NCBI RefSeq assembly: GCF_000225525.1
Contig: NZ_AGBF01000047.1
Coordinates: 1-41,558 of the forward strand
Source: Streptomyces zinciresistens K42
GTDB taxonomy: Bacteria; Actinomycetota; Actinomycetes; Streptomycetales; Streptomycetaceae
DNA length: 41,558 nt
Reading direction: 5' to 3'
Shown: piece by piece, positions 39,395 through 41,558 of the stretch
Numbering within the stretch: the first letter of the stretch is position 1
How the letters are laid out: each line of letters starts with the position of its first letter
Notes under the pieces: generated by a model
The model's database searches: none
Told to the model about the DNA's origin: nothing
Seen by the model: only the letters and a program-made list of their open reading frames with translations
Program-made: the position numbers and the translations under genes

Positions 39395-40114
39395 TCAGTG
39401 CCGCGCCGCGCGTTCCCGGAACCCGTCCGCGTCCCAGGTGCCGAACAGCCGCGGGGCCAGCCAGCCCGGCGCCGCCGTGCGGAAGTCGGCCGGTGCCAGC
39501 GCGCCCGCGCCCGCGGGCACCGCGCCCAGCAGCGGCGCCCCCGCCACCTCCGGCAGGTCCGCCACGTTGCAGCGCGAGGCCAGGTCCGGTGTGCCCGGCC
39601 AGCTGCCGATCACCAGGCCCAGCAGGTCGAGGTTCCGGCCGCGCAGTTCACGTGCCGTCAGTTCCGTGGTGTTCAGGGTGCCCAGACCCGCCGACGCCAC
39701 CACCAGGACCGGCGCCGCCAGCAGCTCGGCGGCGTCCGCCAGCGTGCCGCCCGCCGCGTCGAAGCGGACCAGCAGCCCGCCCGCCCCCTCCACCAGCACC
39801 AGGTCGTGCCCGGCGGCCAGCTTCGCGGCGGCCTCGGCGATCTCGCGCGGGCGGACCGGGGCGCGTCCCGCTCGCAGTGCCGCCGTGGCCGGCGCCAACG
39901 GCTCCGGGTAGCGGGCGAGTTCGTCGACGGTGACCCCGCCCGCGAGCCGCGCGACCTCCTGCGCGTCCCCGGGCTCGTCCGGCCCTACACCGGTCTGCGC
40001 GGCCTTCAGCACCGCGACCGAGCGCCCGGCGCCCACCGCCGCCGCCGCGACGGCGGCGGTCGTGACCGTCTTGCCGACCTCGGTCCCCGTGCCCGTGACG
40101 ACCAGTACCGCCAT
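39395..40114 (-). CDS. bioD: Dethiobiotin synthetase
   Basis: 239 residues. The N-terminal P-loop VTGTGTEVGKTVTTAA is the BioD form of Walker A (GTxTxVGKT). Lys in VAVLKAAQTG and VEGAGGLLVRF complete the active site. The enzyme closes the ureido ring from DAPA, CO2 and ATP in biotin synthesis. Its start lies 1 bp after the bioA stop. The gene is last of the minus-strand bioB-bioA-bioD set. Confidence 0.95.
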   Translation of the reverse strand: MAVLVVTGTGTEVGKTVTTAAVAAAAVGAGRSVAVLKAAQTGVGPDEPGDAQEVARLAGGVTVDELARYPEPLAPATAALRAGRAPVRPREIAEAAAKLAAGHDLVLVEGAGGLLVRFDAAGGTLADAAELLAAPVLVVASAGLGTLNTTELTARELRGRNLDLLGLVIGSWPGTPDLASRCNVADLPEVAGAPLLGAVPAGAGALAPADFRTAAPGWLAPRLFGTWDADGFRERAARH

Positions 40115-40115
40115 G

Positions 40116-41396
40116 TCAGCCCTCCCGCGCCGCCGCGCACACCGCGCGGGCGATCCGTGCGACGTCCGCGTCGCCCGTGACGTACGGCGGCATCGTGTAG
40201 ACGAGGTCGCGGAACGGCCGCAGCCACACGCCCTCGCGCACCGCGGCCGCCGTCGCCGCCCGCATGTCCACCTCGTGGTCCAGCTGGACCACCCCGATCG
40301 CGCCCAGGACCCGCACGTCCTTGACCCCCGGGAGGTCCGCCGCGGGCGCGAGCCCCGTCCGCAGCCCCGTCTCGATCCGGCCGACCTCGGCCCGCCAGTC
40401 CTGGGCGAGCAGCAGTTCTATCGAGGCGCGGGCGACGGCGGCCGCCAGCGGATTGCCCATGAAGGTCGGCCCGTGCGCGAGCACCGGCACCTCCCCCCGC
40501 GAGATGCCGTCGGCCACCCGGGACGTGCACAGCGTCGCGGCCATCGTCAGATAGCCGCCGGTCAGCGCCTTGCCCACGCACATGACGTCCGGGGTGACGC
40601 CCGCGTGCTCCGCCGCGAACAGCGCGCCCGTGCGGCCGAACCCGGTGGCGATCTCGTCGAGGACCAGCAGCACGCCGTGCGCGTCGCACGCCTCCCGCAG
40701 CACCCGCAGATAGCCGGGGGAGTGGAACCGCATACCGCCCGCGCCCTGCACGACCGGTTCGACGACGACCGCGGCCAGTTCGCCGGCGTGCCGCTCGACC
40801 AGCGCGCGCAGGTGCTCCGCGTAGGACTCCTCGTACTGCGCGGGCGGCGGATCGGCGAACACCTGCCGCGGGAGCAGACCGCTCCACAGCTCGTGCATCC
40901 CGCCCTCGGGGTCGCACACGGACATCGGCTGCCAGGTGTCCCCGTGGTAGCCGCCGCGCCAGGTCAGCAGCCGCTGCTTGCCGGGCCGGCCCATCGAACG
41001 CCAGTACTGCAGGCACATCTTGACCGCGACCTCGACCGACACCGAACCGGAGTCGGCGAGGAAGACGTGCTCCAGCCCCTCGGGTGACATGTCGACAAGG
41101 AGCTTCGCCAGCCGTACGGCGGGCTCGTGCGTGAGTCCGCCGAACATGACATGGCTCATCCGCGCCAGCTGCTCGCGCGCCGCCTCGTTGAGCACCGGGT
41201 GGTTGTAGCCGTGGATGGCCGACCACCACGACGACATCCCGTCCACCAGCTCGCCCGCGCCGCCCGCGAGCCGCAGCCGCACGCCGCTCGCCGACTCCAC
41301 GACGAGCGGCTCGATCCGGCCGGGCATCGGACCGTACGGGTGCCACACGTGCCGCCGGTCGAGCGCCAGCAGGTCGGCGACGGTCGGGTCAGGCAT
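40116..41396 (-). CDS. bioA: Adenosylmethionine-8-amino-7-oxononanoate aminotransferase
   Basis: 426 residues. Landmarks: HVWHPYGPM, VDGMSSWWSAIHGYNHPVLN, VFLADSGSVSVEVAVKMC, the catalytic WRGGYHGDT and LLVLDEIATGFGRTG (PLP-phosphate Asp in the DEI motif), and CVGKALTGGYLTMAATL with the Schiff-base Lys in GKALTGG. It makes DAPA from KAPA using SAM as amino donor. The ATG at 41396 overlaps the end of bioB by 8 bp (ATGCCTGA), so the three bio genes are closely coupled. Confidence 0.95.
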   Translation of the reverse strand: MPDPTVADLLALDRRHVWHPYGPMPGRIEPLVVESASGVRLRLAGGAGELVDGMSSWWSAIHGYNHPVLNEAAREQLARMSHVMFGGLTHEPAVRLAKLLVDMSPEGLEHVFLADSGSVSVEVAVKMCLQYWRSMGRPGKQRLLTWRGGYHGDTWQPMSVCDPEGGMHELWSGLLPRQVFADPPPAQYEESYAEHLRALVERHAGELAAVVVEPVVQGAGGMRFHSPGYLRVLREACDAHGVLLVLDEIATGFGRTGALFAAEHAGVTPDVMCVGKALTGGYLTMAATLCTSRVADGISRGEVPVLAHGPTFMGNPLAAAVARASIELLLAQDWRAEVGRIETGLRTGLAPAADLPGVKDVRVLGAIGVVQLDHEVDMRAATAAAVREGVWLRPFRDLVYTMPPYVTGDADVARIARAVCAAAREG

Positions 41397-41558
41397 TGGG
41401 CGCGAGGTCCGTACCGGCGCCGCGGCGGCGCACGGCGACCAGGTCGGTGCGCGCCTCACCGGCGGGGGCCGGGGCCGACGCCGCCGCGCACACCCCCGTG
41501 CCCTCGTGCGTCCCGCACACCCCCGTGCCCGTGCCCTCGTGCGTCCCGCATCCCCCGC
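41389..41558 (-). CDS. bioB: Biotin synthase, C-terminal end (5' part outside window)
   Basis: Only the last 55 codons are in the window, read from the right edge on the minus strand. The end ARTDLVAVRRRGAGTDLAPNA fits actinobacterial BioB. Before it lies an odd Gly/Cys/Thr-rich repeat: CGTHEGTGTGVC then GTHEGTGVC, followed by an Ala/Pro stretch. BioB is the radical-SAM enzyme that inserts sulfur into dethiobiotin. The stop lies inside bioA. Confidence 0.85.
   Translation of the reverse strand, partial: GGCGTHEGTGTGVCGTHEGTGVCAAASAPAPAGEARTDLVAVRRRGAGTDLAPNA

Overview
The window is high-GC actinobacterial DNA and looks like a Streptomyces chromosome. Evidence: strong GC bias at third codon positions, many GTG and TTG starts, and characteristic families (SWIM and DUF6493-like pair, ROK and GntR regulators, CNNM/CBS pair, Fic-type toxin with ribbon-helix-helix antitoxin, bioB-bioA-bioD). 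No rRNA or tRNA gene was seen. The window opens inside an sbcC-like gene and closes inside bioB.

Layout. 0-6.3 kb: sbcC 3' end, wreck of a divergent Lrp/rhodanese pair, Imm21-like protein, SDR, DUF885 hydrolase, and an Lrp regulator divergent from a Cys/Met-type PLP enzyme ending in a perfect hairpin. 6.7-14.3 kb: ACT+GNAT membrane protein, DUF6493-like and SWIM pair, Tat-exported PhoD phosphatase. 14.3-17.7 kb: CRISPR-like repeat remnant, alpha/beta hydrolase, GntR regulator with a clear promoter and operator, ROK regulator. 17.8-24.4 kb: two-component system (response regulator and histidine kinase) with a divergent ABC exporter. The regulator and kinase are split by a 2,487-bp IS481-family element that carries a tetR/SRPBCC pair. 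24.4-31.5 kb: an eroded integrative island of about 6.5 kb inserted in the 3' end of a mug-type DNA glycosylase gene. 31.5-41.6 kb: purB, SGNH hydrolase, two CNNM/CBS membrane proteins, GNAT, a collapsed ABC ATPase, a leaderless toxin-antitoxin pair, methyltransferase, bioD, bioA and the bioB end.

Main discoveries. (1) The IS481-type element has terminal inverted repeats (20/30 identical), ends in TGT...ACA, and is flanked by the 6-bp duplication CCTAGA, which fits the NCTAGN target described for Bordetella IS481. It carries a regulator and its probable target gene with a perfect 16-bp operator. (2) The mug gene is split: its native 3' end lies at 24.42-24.49 kb and its 5' part at 30.93-31.51 kb, with 17/20-identical att-like repeats at the joints. 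The island supplies a substitute Mug C-terminus, the classic behaviour of site-specific integrative elements. It has lost any visible integrase and holds nested IS remains plus a regulatory cluster (XRE-TPR regulator, formyl-THF cyclo-ligase-like protein, RsbW-type ATPase, resolvase-fold protein lacking its serine, Cys-rich small protein). (3) Several pseudogenes show how genes decay: loss of a shared divergent promoter region, and an ABC ATPase missing everything between Walker A and the H-loop.

All family calls come from reading translated motifs and from memory of the families. No database search was run.
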